Assembly: GCA_003116995.1 (NCBI GenBank)
Contig: BDSL01000050.1
Location: 248,001 to 312,000 of the forward strand
DNA from: Yamagishiella unicocca
Lineage: Eukaryota > Chlorophyta > Chlorophyceae > Chlamydomonadales > Volvocaceae
Reading direction: 5' to 3'
Length of the DNA: 64,000 nucleotides
Part shown: in pieces, positions 12,698-22,395 of the stretch
Numbering within the stretch: position 1 is the first letter of the stretch
Layout: every line of letters begins with the position of its first letter
Program-made: the position numbers and the translations under genes
Notes under the pieces: model-generated
What the model was told of the DNA's origin: nothing
The model's input: the letters and a program-made list of their open reading frames with translations, nothing else
Databases searched by the model: none

Positions 12698-13904
12698 CTG
12701 CATCACAAATACGTAGCCCAGTAACCCACAAACATTAAACAGAAGTCAACACCGTTTTTAGCCCAGGCAGACCGCGTAGTGTGCTGGCCACTGCCCGGCT
12801 GTGGACCAGAGGGTCCAACATGGCGTCAGCCGCACGGCTTGTCAGCACAGATGAATATAAGTGTAGGAAAGTAAACTTGCCATGGACATAATACCATCGG
12901 TCGGTGGAGAAGCTGACGTCCCACCATTGTCGTCGCCACAAGCACGCGCAACTGCTGAAATTCCACCCCGGTGCGCGCAACGCTTATCCTTGCCGGCGTG
13001 CAACTGGTGTATGGCGTCATCTTTGCCTTTGCGGCTCCTTTCCGTACCCGCTGGAAACAAATCCGACCATTCATCGTCCGGTGACTCCTTTGCACGCCCT
13101 GTTCTTCTACCAGCCGAAAAGCATGCCAGACACGCCGCGAGGGGACCCATATGTGGCCGGCTATGGCCGCTCCAGTGCCCAGGCTCAGCTCTATGGCTTT
13201 CTAATAAAGTTCTGAATATCTACTTTAGAAACGTACTTTTGCCTTGGAAACTGCACAGAGGTACGCTTTGTTGTACCAATTAGGGCGTACTCATCAGCCG
13301 TAGTCGTCATATGTGGGCCTTACCTTGCCTTGGGGCTACCCTTACGAAGCCTTAGTTATCCCGGACTTGACTACAATCACATTCAGGTTAAACGCACGAC
13401 CTGGCTACGATTTTGTGAGCGTGAGTACCTGCCAATTGTCTTCACCTCTTCCAACCGCAAGCTACAACATAGGTTTTATTGCAAGCGCGTGAAATGCGTC
13501 ACACTTGCCTGTCTTGCGCCCCTTTTTACTTATGCTCACCTGCATTCGCGAATGCCCCCGCGCCAGCTGATTCACACATGTCGGACGGCGGTGTCATAGC
13601 TTGTGCGAGCCTGTGCGAGCCCTTACTTCCAGGTACAGCGTGCGCTCCTCTCTTCCCCTGTGCAACCCCAGGTAAGCCACATTTTTGGGCGGGGCCCCAG
13701 ATATGGTCTGCTCACTGCATGCATCATATGGCAATTGGCGCCTGGCGCATGGATTCGCCTTAGGTCTGATGTCAACTTGCTGCCTACGACGTATGACGAC
13801 AGACCCACCGTACGACAGGTATACCCAACGTACGACAGGTAGACCTCCAGCTAGCTGTTCGGGTGGGGTGTCTACTCGCGGGTGGGTGATGCCCTGGGCC
13901 CGTC

Positions 13905-14100
13905 GGTCGGGGCTGCTGGCAGGTCCCGCCGTTTTTCCGGCGATGGGCCTTGGGATGCCTGGGTGTCCTTTTTTGTCGGGGCCCTGCAGTCTTGGGCGCG
14001 GCGGGGTGTCCTGTTTTTCCCCCGTACCCTTGGGGGCGTCTGCTGGCTGCAAGCGCTGGCTTGTCGTGCGGTGCGGTCTCGGCGTGGTCCCCACGCGTTT
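13905..14100 (+). repeat. Left arm of diverged inverted repeat
   Basis: Matches the reverse complement of about 14650-14860. Shared landmarks include gtctgctggctgc, cctgtttttccc, ccttgggatgcctgggtgtc and a proximal cggtcggggctgctggcagg segment. By eye the arms are roughly 70-75% alike, so this is an old pair of copies of one dispersed element inserted in opposite orientations. No coding domain recognised. Confidence 0.6.
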
Positions 14101-14649
14101 GACCGGCGTCTGTGTGCTTTTTGAGGCTTTTCTGTGCCCTTGGGTGCCTCTGCTGGGTAACGTCCTATCCCCAAAAAAGGATGTGACAAGCCCGTCCTGC
14201 CTAACCGTTATCAAATTTGTCCGACTTTGCTTTCCATCGCGCTAAAGTCAGACCTGGACGATGTTCGCAGGCGGATTTGTTATTGTCTATGAAGGCATGC
14301 CTTGTTCCATGCCTGGCGGGCTTCCCGCACTGTTCTACAACATGAAACCTGTGAAACCGCGTCACCGATTAGGCGTCAGTTTCGTACGTCACGCCTTATC
14401 CCATTCACACGCGCCCACTCTTATAGCTGCACGACAAAAAATATTCTCCTGGCTGGTGCGCGTTTCCTTACCTTTGCGAAGCTCCACGCAGGACGTAAGA
14501 CCCGACCCTGCCGTGGGCGGAGCAGCACCGCCGTTTCCACCGCCGTTTCGCCCTTCGCGCCGACAGCTAACCATGAACAACTATCCTTTTCATAAATGTA
14601 AAGGATAAGAAAAGGATAAGGTACTACAGTGTCCCATTGGCGAGCCCAG

Positions 14650-14860
14650 GACAAAAGGAGTCCATTCCGATACCTCACCGCGCGAGAAGCCAGCGCTAGC
14701 AGCCAGCAGACGCCCCGAAAGGGACAGGAAAAACATGACACCTCGCCTCAACCAAGAGGGCGGGTTCCGCAATAGAAAGGACAATTCGGGCAACCCAAGG
14801 CCCACAGCTGGAAAATTAGTGGGACCAGACAGCCCAGACCGACGGCTGGGGGACCGAAAC
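14650..14860 (-). repeat. Right arm of diverged inverted repeat
   Basis: Reverse-oriented relative of 13905-14100, with agcagccagcagacgccccg, gggacaggaaaaaca, caacccaaggccca and cagcccagaccgacggctgg. About 550 bp of unrelated sequence separates the arms. Confidence 0.6.
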
Positions 14861-16071
14861 CGCCAGCAGCCCACTTCTCTATCATTATTACTAGCCCAGG
14901 GTACACCCACACGCGAAGAAAATGCGAACAGGTGGTTGGCCCCGAGCCCCCGACAGCACCCCAACCGGGCCGCGGCCGTACACGGGTTTCGTACACGGGT
15001 TTTCTTGCAACCCGGCCCGCGGCACGCCTGGCGACCAGTCCTATACCTAATCTGACCCCGTCGGGCAGGCGGGGATACGCGCCCTGCAATGGCTTTCAAG
15101 CGAGCCTTTGAACATGTGCTCTGAAAGACAGGGGTGCATGGCGAAGGGCGTGACAACGGGTGTCAACGAATGGGTGTAGGAAGTCCCGAGTCTACATGAC
15201 TGTCTTGCCTAGTGCCGTCTTACTTTTCTATCAGAACCACGCAAGCGCGCACAGCCGCCCCAGTGGCTTGGTTAGATTGGTTAGGGAAACGCGCATCGGA
15301 TGCATCTGGATTCGTCTGAACCCCCGCAAAAAGCAACGGATGTAAGGAAAACTACTACTACACGTACGGGGCTACATCTAACGCAACGGAGCATCAAGGG
15401 CCCCTCTTCTTGTCACTGGGGCACGACTGCCAGCGGCATAACTTCGAGCAGTCTTCGGTTTGGATGTAACTCAGCGCTTCGTAAAGTAGCTAGGATAGGG
15501 CTAGGATCTAAAAAGGGTAATGTAAGCAGGTAGCACGTAGCAGGATGGCGCCTGCCGGCTGAACGTGAACCAATCGCGGCTGCCACGGCTGCCCAGCGCG
15601 CATTCGTTGGCTCAACCGAACTGGCTTTGCCTCTGGGGCAAGAACTGCCAGTATGCACGGACAGCCATAAGTAGCCGCCAATGCTCCGTAGGCGCAGGGT
15701 AAATTAGCTATCGTGGAAGGGTCGATATGTGGCGCTTCCCGGCAACCGTTGAGGTCCCCAGATCGCACCGAGCATGCTCCGAGCATGCAGCAAAGCGGAC
15801 CGGCCAGGTGCTTTGGCTCTTGTGTCGCGCAATAGTTTCGCGCAAGGGTTTCACGCTTGGCGCATTACAGTAAGTTGTGTTGCTTACGCTGGGTGGAAGG
15901 CCCGTTAGGTGAAAACGCGCAGTCTCTACTCCCAGACCGACCTGCAACCCAGCATGCGACGAGCCACGTGGTGTCCCTTCGGACGCACATGGCGGACATT
16001 CGGGCGTAGGCGTCGAGATGTGGCCCTCATAAATTCGCCAGTAGAGAGAACATGAGCTTTGTTAATAAATG

Positions 16072-16279
16072 TGTTCTGATATTGTCGCATATCGAGATAA
16101 GTATTGCTTAGCCTTACACACTGTGAGATTAGCGGACCGAAAGAGAGACGACCCTCAAGACCGCAGAACCACTGTACGACCGACTTATCCAGTAACCAAG
16201 GGTCGCACTGGAGAGCATCCTCTGCTCTAGCTACATACGAGATGTTCAAGGCTGACTGGAAGTATGCCATTTCACAACA
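16072..16279 (-). repeat. 3' LTR (intact)
   Basis: 208 bp, bounded by TG...CA on either strand and preceded by the AAATG target duplication. It serves as the undamaged reference that proves the insertion in the other LTR. Small frames in it recur in the second LTR and are not genes. Confidence 0.95.
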
Positions 16280-16990
16280 CTCCCACGCAGGCAGCCGAAT
16301 CAGCTCGAACTACACTATATGATTCAAACACGCAAAACATGTGAAACAATTGACTACAAGCAATCGCAACACGGTGCACTGCAAAACATGTTGCTCGACC
16401 AACCACAAGCAGGTCGTAGAACCAAAAGGAGCTACCAATTACGAACTACGCACTGGCAGTACTATTCTAGCGAACAAGAAAGCAGGCAGACAAGACTTCG
16501 CACTAGCCATCGCAAACGAGTACAAGCACGACATACGCAACGCGATGCATGGCAATAGCCTGAACAGTACAACAATAAGGCAAAACGCAAAAACACGTCT
16601 GGAAAACACGTCTGGGAAAAGCTCCCACGGAAACGAAACTCCCTTCTGAGCTTTATCGCATAAACTCGTAAACTAAACCATTTTCTCTCGAACATGCTCA
16701 CAGTTCGGAACTCCTAGACACTTACTCTTCCTTTTCTCTCGAACATGCTCACAGTTCGGAACTCCTGGTCAAACACATGCTGACCGAAATCTACTAGCCA
16801 AACATCCAGTTGGCCGAAAGCGAAGATACTAGCCAAACATCCAGTTGGCCGAAAACCATTTGACTCACACCGATGTCTCCCACGGTGTTGGAAAACCACT
16901 TGCCTAACAAAACCTAGCAGGCAGTAAACCGTTAAACTTGGGACAACCTAGCCCCCCCTTTCCCCCCCCCTTAGAAACCTCTACTTGGCT
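16280..16990 (-). other. Non-coding internal region of the copia-type element
   Basis: Occupies the place where pol should be, but shows no integrase, reverse transcriptase or RNase H motif. It contains two short tandem duplications: a 35-bp unit (ttttctctcgaacatgctca then cagttcggaactcct) at 16680 and 16733, and a 27-bp unit (actagccaaacatccagttg...) at about 16792 and 16828. A purine-rich tract (GTGGGAG on the element strand) abuts the 3' LTR and is the likely plus-strand primer. Confidence 0.7.
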
Positions 16991-17866
16991 CTAATCGTCC
17001 ATCTTAGCAATCAGATGCTTCCGGCGGGGTAGTGGCGGTGCAGGGTTTACCCTGGTCATCGTCGCCACCAGCCTCTCACGCAGCACCGGTGCCACCGTCG
17101 CCACCAGCTGCTTGTTGGGCCTCACGGGCGGGCCCGACGACGCGCCTCCACGTGCCGGATCATCACGCGTCGCACCGTCACGCTCCGCGTCGGACTTCTT
17201 CTTGCGGCAGTTGCGCTCCAGGTGGCCGGTCTCGTTGCAGTACCAGCACTTGCGAGTGTCCTTGGAAGCTCGGTGTACAGCCGCCACCAGAGTTCCCTGC
17301 GCCACAGCTGTCTCGTGCTGCATGTCTGCTTCGCATGACAGCAAAAACTCCTCAGCCTTGTCTACGGTGTCCATGTCCGGCTTGTTAAGGCCGATGATCT
17401 TAGCCGTCATGTATACACTCGGCAGGCCGTTGAAGATGACTCGCATGCAGGCTTCCTCATCCAAATCAGCGCCGGTATCGATGAACTCAAGACGTAGCTG
17501 CCGGAAACGGGCGAAGTAATCGCTGAGAGTCTCATTGTGCTGCAAGTGCAGGTTGAGTAGCTGCCCATACTTCACCATCCGGGTCGCGCGCGAGGTTTGT
17601 GAATACTTCGCCTTCACCGCCGCCCAGAGATCAGCCGCCGTCACGCAGTTGCGAAAAGCAACCTTATCAACGGCATTGATGTACTGCTTGATGAGACCTC
17701 GTGCCCTCATGTCCATCTGCGCGGTAAATGCATCACCGCCGCCATCAGGGATCACCGTGTCCGCCAGGCCCTTACGCTCCAACTCTCCGTATACGAACAG
17801 AGACTTTAGCACAAAGTTGCTGGCGTTGAAAGACTCATCAAGTTCCGTGTGTGGTGACGGCGCCAT
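16991..17866 (-). CDS. gag: copia-type Gag polyprotein (nucleocapsid zinc knuckle)
   Basis: A 291-codon frame starting at an ATG in a good context (ggaccATGgcg), 64 nt after the LTR end. The protein resembles plant copia Gag (UBN2/gag-polypeptide type): an N-terminal helical capsid-like region with motifs such as LWAAVKAKY, LLNLHLQHNETLSDYFARF and RVIFNGLPSVY, then one CCHC zinc knuckle CWYCNETGHLERNC that binds element RNA. It forms the cytoplasmic virus-like particle. It ends with a Lys-rich stretch and a stop, without running into a protease, so the element encodes packaging but not copying. The frame has no internal stop, consistent with a recent insertion. Confidence 0.9.
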   Translation of the reverse strand: MAPSPHTELDESFNASNFVLKSLFVYGELERKGLADTVIPDGGGDAFTAQMDMRARGLIKQYINAVDKVAFRNCVTAADLWAAVKAKYSQTSRATRMVKYGQLLNLHLQHNETLSDYFARFRQLRLEFIDTGADLDEEACMRVIFNGLPSVYMTAKIIGLNKPDMDTVDKAEEFLLSCEADMQHETAVAQGTLVAAVHRASKDTRKCWYCNETGHLERNCRKKKSDAERDGATRDDPARGGASSGPPVRPNKQLVATVAPVLRERLVATMTRVNPAPPLPRRKHLIAKMDD

Positions 17867-17915
17867 GGTCCTTTCTCTCGTGTGACCAAAACGGAAATCC
17901 GCACAGGAGCACTAA

Positions 17916-17930
17916 GCGGGGCTCATAACC
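17916..17930 (-). other. Primer-binding site, complementary to a Met-tRNA anticodon arm
   Basis: Directly adjacent to the 5' LTR. On the plus strand it reads gcggggctcataacc, which looks like the anticodon stem-loop of an initiator-type Met tRNA (loop with CAT), not a tRNA 3' end. Priming from a tRNA cut in its anticodon loop is known for Drosophila copia. Use of the same strategy here is inferred from the sequence. Confidence 0.7.
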
Positions 17931-18258
17931 TGTTCTGATATTGTCGCATATCGAGATAAGTATTGCTTAGCCTTAGGCGGGGTTCACATTTGTAAGGGGA
18001 AATTATTTGAGATGAAAAATTGAATGAGAAGAAAATTCCAAACGCGTTCACATTACCTTTTTGATGAAATTTTAATTCGGAAACGCGTTCACATATGAGA
18101 TACATATTCTTCTTGGAGAGAGAAAATATGACGGCAGTAATAGCTTGGTTGTTCTACGGTTTCTTTGATACCAGGCTTGCACAAGACTGTATAGAAGCTG
18201 CAAGGATTGTGCACTGACGATAGTGCACGGTTGAGGGAACCTCTGGCGAAGCTCCGCG

Positions 18259-18462
18259 ATGAAGCGTGCGTCTGTGGAGGGTCGTTACTGCTCGGGTCAG
18301 ATCACCATCGTGGGCGGGAAGGGGCAACCCTTGTCTGTCAAGTGCCGGAGCGTGATCTGTTCGGAGGACAACCCCAACTCAGTCATGTGCACGGTGCAGG
18401 ATTGGGGTAGAGAGGCATTGAAGGCGGCACGGAGCATCAACACGGACGAGGAGGCGCAGTAG
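18259..18462 (+). CDS. Small ORF in nested transposon, unknown
   Basis: A 67-codon ATG frame (MKRASVEGRYCSGQITIVGG...) ending INTDEEAQ. It contains four Cys in a compact pattern (RYCSG, VKCRSVICSE, VMCTVQ), and its codon usage looks more coding-like than its surroundings. It lies between the left inverted repeat and the large ORF, on the opposite strand to the latter. It could be a genuine small protein or an exon. No homology recognised. Confidence 0.3.
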   Translation: MKRASVEGRYCSGQITIVGGKGQPLSVKCRSVICSEDNPNSVMCTVQDWGREALKAARSINTDEEAQ

Positions 18463-18761
18463 AACGTTGGGGATAGCAAGCGTGAATGATGGTGTAGGTG
18501 TGCATGGGTCAATGCAGGAGGGGTCACGTGCGTCGACGCGTGAGTACGACGCAGATATGAAGCGGCTACCATAATTGTAACGAGGCCATCTTATCTGACC
18601 CATATCCATGAACTATAGCAACTGGTACCCACTTTCCTAATTGCTGAATGAACATAGTATTCCTGGCAGTACTCTCTGTGTTAGTAGAAGAACACACGAA
18701 GATGCTCCAACGACTCCTTGGGGCTGCCGCTGCCCTCCTTGTTGTTTATATGACACAAACA

Positions 18762-19838
18762 TCATCTCTCACCGCCCCCCTGACCTGCGGCAGCCGGTGT
18801 CGCAGTTGCGCCCGTAGACGGTGAAGCACGTGCCGACGGCGGGGTTAACCCCCCGCCGGCAGCACGTGGATCCCCACTGGCTACAGCCGAACCGCTGACT
18901 TGCGTACCGAACTGCTCCGGAAGTGCAGCTTCCTGCAGCCCCTGCGACTGATATGCTGCGAAGGCGACCGCCGGTGCGTCAGCTACCTCCGGCGGCGTTG
19001 GCTGGGTAAGCTGCTGCTGTGGGAGCACTCCTGACGGCTGCTGCTGCTGTGCCTGCGGCAGTGACGGCTGCACCGGAATCCGCCTAATTCCAGGGAGCCT
19101 GTATGTGTTGAACTGGGGACGTACGCCGGGAGCCTTAGGTGGTAGCCGCGGTACGGCAGCCGCGGTAACCCCAACCGCGACCCCTGCTCCCTGGGCCGCG
19201 GTTGGGGTCGCCGCGGCTGCCGTAGCTTGGGGTACAGGCACTGATGGGGCTGCCCTCCCCGCGGAGCCGCGGCCCCTGCCTCTGCCGCGGCCGCGGCCCC
19301 TGTTACTTGGGACGTCTGTCGCAGAGGCCTCCTCCTTCTTCTTCTTCCTCTCGCGCCATTGTCGCTGGTACAGACGCTGGGCTTCCTTGCGCTCTTCATG
19401 CGTCAAGTTTAGAGTCGGCCGACCACGGCCCCTGCTGCCTTTGCTGGCGTCGGAAGCGTATGAGGCAGCGCCTGAAGCGCCGTCGTCATCGTCACTGCGG
19501 GCGTCATCGTCGTAATATGCAGTGTCGCCGCCGTAAGTTCGCCCGTCACTCCCGCCTCCTTCAGGCTGACCTCCCTCGCCCTCCCGCGCCTCCTCATTCA
19601 TGCCGCCATAAGCCTCCCCGCTGTCAGATGCATATGACCTCTGGCGGCGTGCCCTCTTCAGGTTGTTGGGCAGCATGCCGTTGCGGATGGCATCCACCTG
19701 GGTTTCTATTGCGTCCCTGATATCCAACGCGCTACGTTGGACAAGGGAGTCGTCTTCATTGTCGTCATGTTCGGTCTGATAGACAGGGTCCGGCCCGTAG
19801 TCCTCTTCGCTGTACTCGGCCTCTTCGACGCCGCTCAT
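18762..19838 (-). CDS. Transposon-borne acidic/basic protein, possible DNA-binding accessory factor
   Basis: A 358-codon frame inside the nested transposon, starting MSGVEEAEYSEEDYG. An acidic N-terminus (D/E-rich to about residue 135) is followed by AT-hook-like GRGRPTLNL. Next comes a highly basic helix (THEERKEAQRLYQRQW, RERKKKKEE), a second run of Arg-Gly repeats, and an Ala/Pro/Gln-rich C-terminus. Autonomous Harbinger elements encode a transposase plus a separate Myb-like DNA-binding protein. This could be a diverged equivalent, but I see no clear Myb tryptophans. It could also be a captured host fragment. Confidence 0.55.
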   Translation of the reverse strand: MSGVEEAEYSEEDYGPDPVYQTEHDDNEDDSLVQRSALDIRDAIETQVDAIRNGMLPNNLKRARRQRSYASDSGEAYGGMNEEAREGEGGQPEGGGSDGRTYGGDTAYYDDDARSDDDDGASGAASYASDASKGSRGRGRPTLNLTHEERKEAQRLYQRQWRERKKKKEEASATDVPSNRGRGRGRGRGRGSAGRAAPSVPVPQATAAAATPTAAQGAGVAVGVTAAAVPRLPPKAPGVRPQFNTYRLPGIRRIPVQPSLPQAQQQQPSGVLPQQQLTQPTPPEVADAPAVAFAAYQSQGLQEAALPEQFGTQVSGSAVASGDPRAAGGGLTPPSARASPSTGATATPAAAGQGGGER

Positions 19839-20849
19839 CCTCTATAGATTACGCAATCACGCCCGGTCACGTCTAGGGAATACAGGACATCATGATTGAG
19901 ATGATTGGGAAGGTTTGCGGCGGGTAAGATGGCTTGTATGGACTAATGTATTTGGAGCCTGGTCGGCTATAGGGAATACAATTTACAATCTCAAGTGAAT
20001 TTTATTTTCACTCTCAGCTCTATTCCTATTTTTCAATGACACCTGTCATTGAAAATTCCCGGAGAAAATTGTAGGAGAAAATTGCCGTTTTTGTCAATTC
20101 TATGAGATGAAAAATAATTTTCCCTCTCACAAAAGTGCCGTACCCGAATTTCCCCTTACAAATGTGAACCCCGCCTTACACACTGTGAGATTAGCGGACC
20201 GAAAGAGAGACGACCCTCAAGACCGCAGAACCACTGTACGACCGACTTATCCAGTAACCAAGGGTCGCACTGGAGAGCATCCTCTGCTCTAGCTACATAC
20301 GAGATGTTCAAGGCTGACTGGAAGTATGCCATTTCACAACAAAATGCCATTTCCAATGGAATTGTTTTCGTGTGAACGTGTCCTTGAACGGCGCGTGGTT
20401 CTGAAACGGCGAATGGTTTCTTAGCCCAGCCTCACCACGGCGCTTTCGTCGAGCGACGTGCAGGCCATGACTAGCGCCGTCTATTCCCTCTATCGGTTTG
20501 CGGAGCCGATCGCGCACCCGCCTCTGCAACGCATAAGTGCAAATGCCGGAGGCGCACCTCCCCGCACGCTGCTGGAAACATCTAGCTTGCAGCATAGATG
20601 CTGTGGGCGGGCGGCTGGTTGGCACTTGTGTGGAGAGGTCGTCCAGAGGCGTCCCGCGTCGCTCCACAGCGGGCTGGTCTATGATGGTCTATGATGGGCT
20701 TTTTTGACGTGACACAAATGTGTGATCGGCGTAGTGCTGGCACGACGTGTTGCAGCAGTGACTCGACATACCTCGGTATACACACTGAGTACGGCGGAGC
20801 GCCAGGCCGACACAGCCGGCAGTGTGTCACGCCAACATGATGTAGCCGG

Positions 20850-21030
20850 AATGGGGTTGCAAGGAAAACCTGTGTATGAAGGAAAACCGTTTAGGACAGG
20901 CGTTTCGAGATGCATGCTGGAGAGCTTGTTCAGGAAATTAAAGTCGGATGTCGTAAGTCGACCTCCTGCGTCTGAGCTAAATCGGCGGCGGCAGCTAGGC
21001 TAACTGAAGCGAGGACCCCGCGTGGCGCAA
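20850..21030 (+). repeat. Dispersed repeat family A, intergenic copy
   Basis: Contains the family landmarks ggaaaacctgtgtatgaagg, aaaccgtttaggacaggcgt, gagatgcatgctggagag, atgtcgtaagtcgacctcc, gctaaatcggc and gaagcgaggaccccgcg, in the same order as the copies at 37860-38035 (minus) and 49685-49830. Confidence 0.8.
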
Positions 21031-22319
21031 GGAAACGCTTCGCGAAGCCGGTTTGTTTTGGGCGCTGGCGGGAGGACTGGGGGAGGTGGCTAGCGAGATG
21101 GGATAGCAGAAAATGCGTCGTAATGAGGTCACTTGATAACAAAGCCTTACAAAGCAAAGCTGGGAACTCACCGCCGGATCGAACAGACATCGGCATATCG
21201 GAGGAGTGCGGCCCCCCGGCCCAGCCCTGTGCACAATGGGACACGTCCGTTCGGAATGGCTTCACCTCCGAGCACCAAACACACCGTAACCGTTAACAAC
21301 CTGCGGCGGCATTTGCATCTCGTGAAGAGGCAGCATCCATGGACACCCCCGAACCGGATATCTACTAAACTCACGGCATCCCTCTCAACAAGCGCCCGCA
21401 CGCAGCACAACCTAGCTTGTCAGCATCAGGCGCTCCTGCGCTGCTGCTGAACGAATGACGGCGCGGTGAAGGGCGATGGACCCCGCTAACACCGCGCTCA
21501 TCCTCAACGTCTCATTCATAACTACGTTGCCGCCAGCCATCTCTACCACAACCCAGCCTCCCTGGAGTCCTTCGCATCGCATCATCAGAAACGCTTGCGT
21601 ACCGTACACGAGAATCCGTCCTGAGGCGCCGTACACGAATCCGTCCTGGAATGCCGTACACGAATCCGTCCTGAGGCGCCGCCTTATGTAAACCAGGCAT
21701 CTCCAAGCACTGACAACTCTCCTCGCGGGACGCGACCCTTGTCCCTTTCCCCACCCATGATCGTGGAGGGGCCGGGGGAGCAGCTGATGACAACCTAGCA
21801 CGGCGCGCAGCTAGAGATTCCTACGGTACTGTATGTAAGGTTGTAAGACATGCTTGCTTTGCTCGCTTTGGCGTTTCAAGCGCAAGCGATGCCGCCGATA
21901 CCGCAGCTGACAAATCGCATACTGCCGGTAAAGGGGCTAATGGAAGAACCGAGTCCTTTACTCGACTGCAAGCACGACTCGTGCAGATCTGCACATCCTC
22001 TTCAAGCCTTTCCGCAACGCCACAACTATGGCCAAAGTCCTCGAAAGGTCTAGAGCCCGAACGAGTCAAGCGCGCAACCAGCAGCCCTGCCTGAAAGGCA
22101 CAATAAATGACTCATCACGGTGCGCAAGATAAGGATAAGGAAAACAAGAGACGTCCCTCGCACTTGTGTGTGCCACGGAGGCGCCCTTTCCTTCCCGCCA
22201 CGCGTCCTCCTGTTCGCAGGTCGCCCAGCTAACACGCCACCGCTTCTCCCCCACACTGCTGCACCTCGTGTGGTTGGAGCATCCATATCCACCCACCCAC
22301 ACTTGGGTCGTCTCCGCCG

Positions 22320-22395
22320 ATACACACACACACACACGCAGCATCTATAAAACACACACGCGCACACGCGCACACACACACACACAGGAACACAC
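22320..22395. repeat. CA-rich microsatellite
   Basis: Alternating CA/CG dinucleotides (acacacacacacgcagc..., cacacgcgcacacgcgcaca). It encodes nothing credible. Confidence 0.9.

Larger units (their letters stand above)
12698..16071. other. Repeat-bearing stretch upstream of the resolved cyclase exons
   Basis: The missing 5' exons of the cyclase should lie here on the minus strand, but I could not assign any with matching phase. One candidate frame at about 12757-12846 (minus) reads plausible helical residues (SRAADAMLDPLVHSRAVAST), but it leaves an intron of only about 60 bp and has a poor acceptor. The rest is low-information sequence plus a diverged inverted repeat pair. Confidence 0.4.
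17976..20175. mobile_element. 2,200-bp DNA transposon, PIF/Harbinger-like, nested in the LTR
   Basis: Perfect 29-bp terminal inverted repeats beginning ggcggggttcacatttgtaa, flanked by a 3-bp duplication TTA at 17973-17975 and 20176-20178. TTA duplications with GG-starting inverted repeats are typical of the PIF/Harbinger superfamily. The ends are AT-rich, unlike the GC-rich centre. It carries one long minus-strand ORF (18762-19838) and a small plus-strand frame (18259-18462), but no DDE transposase, so it is probably non-autonomous. Superfamily assignment rests on ends and duplication only. Confidence 0.88.
16072..20341 (-). mobile_element. copia-type LTR element with gag only (TR-GAG-like), split by a nested DNA transposon
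   Basis: Two 208-bp LTRs flank a short internal region. The left (3') LTR is 16072-16279. The right (5') LTR is 17931-17975 plus 20179-20341, interrupted by an insertion. On the element's strand the LTR starts TGTTGTGAAATGG and ends ATATCAGAACA. The flanks carry a perfect 5-bp duplication, AAATG, at 16067-16071 and 20342-20346. I see no difference between the LTR copies once the insertion is removed, so insertion was recent. A primer-binding site, a gag gene and a short purine-rich tract next to the 3' LTR are present. Protease, integrase and reverse transcriptase are absent, so it must move with help from another copia element. Confidence 0.93.
17931..20341 (-). repeat. 5' LTR interrupted by a DNA transposon
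   Basis: LTR sequence is present as 17931-17975 (45 bp) and 20179-20341 (163 bp). 45+163 equals the 208 bp of the intact LTR once the duplicated TTA is counted once. The promoter-bearing LTR is therefore split, and this copy is probably silent unless transcribed from outside. Confidence 0.93.

Noticed and set aside
12757..12846. Extra upstream cyclase exon (SRAADAMLDPLVHSRAVAST...)
   Set aside because: It would leave an intron of about 60 bp, its acceptor is AAG after a weak tract, and it adds no recognisable domain. Left as a possibility only.
17912..17931. tRNA-Met gene
   Set aside because: Only the anticodon arm sequence is present, directly abutting the LTR, with no acceptor or T arm. 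It is a primer-binding site.
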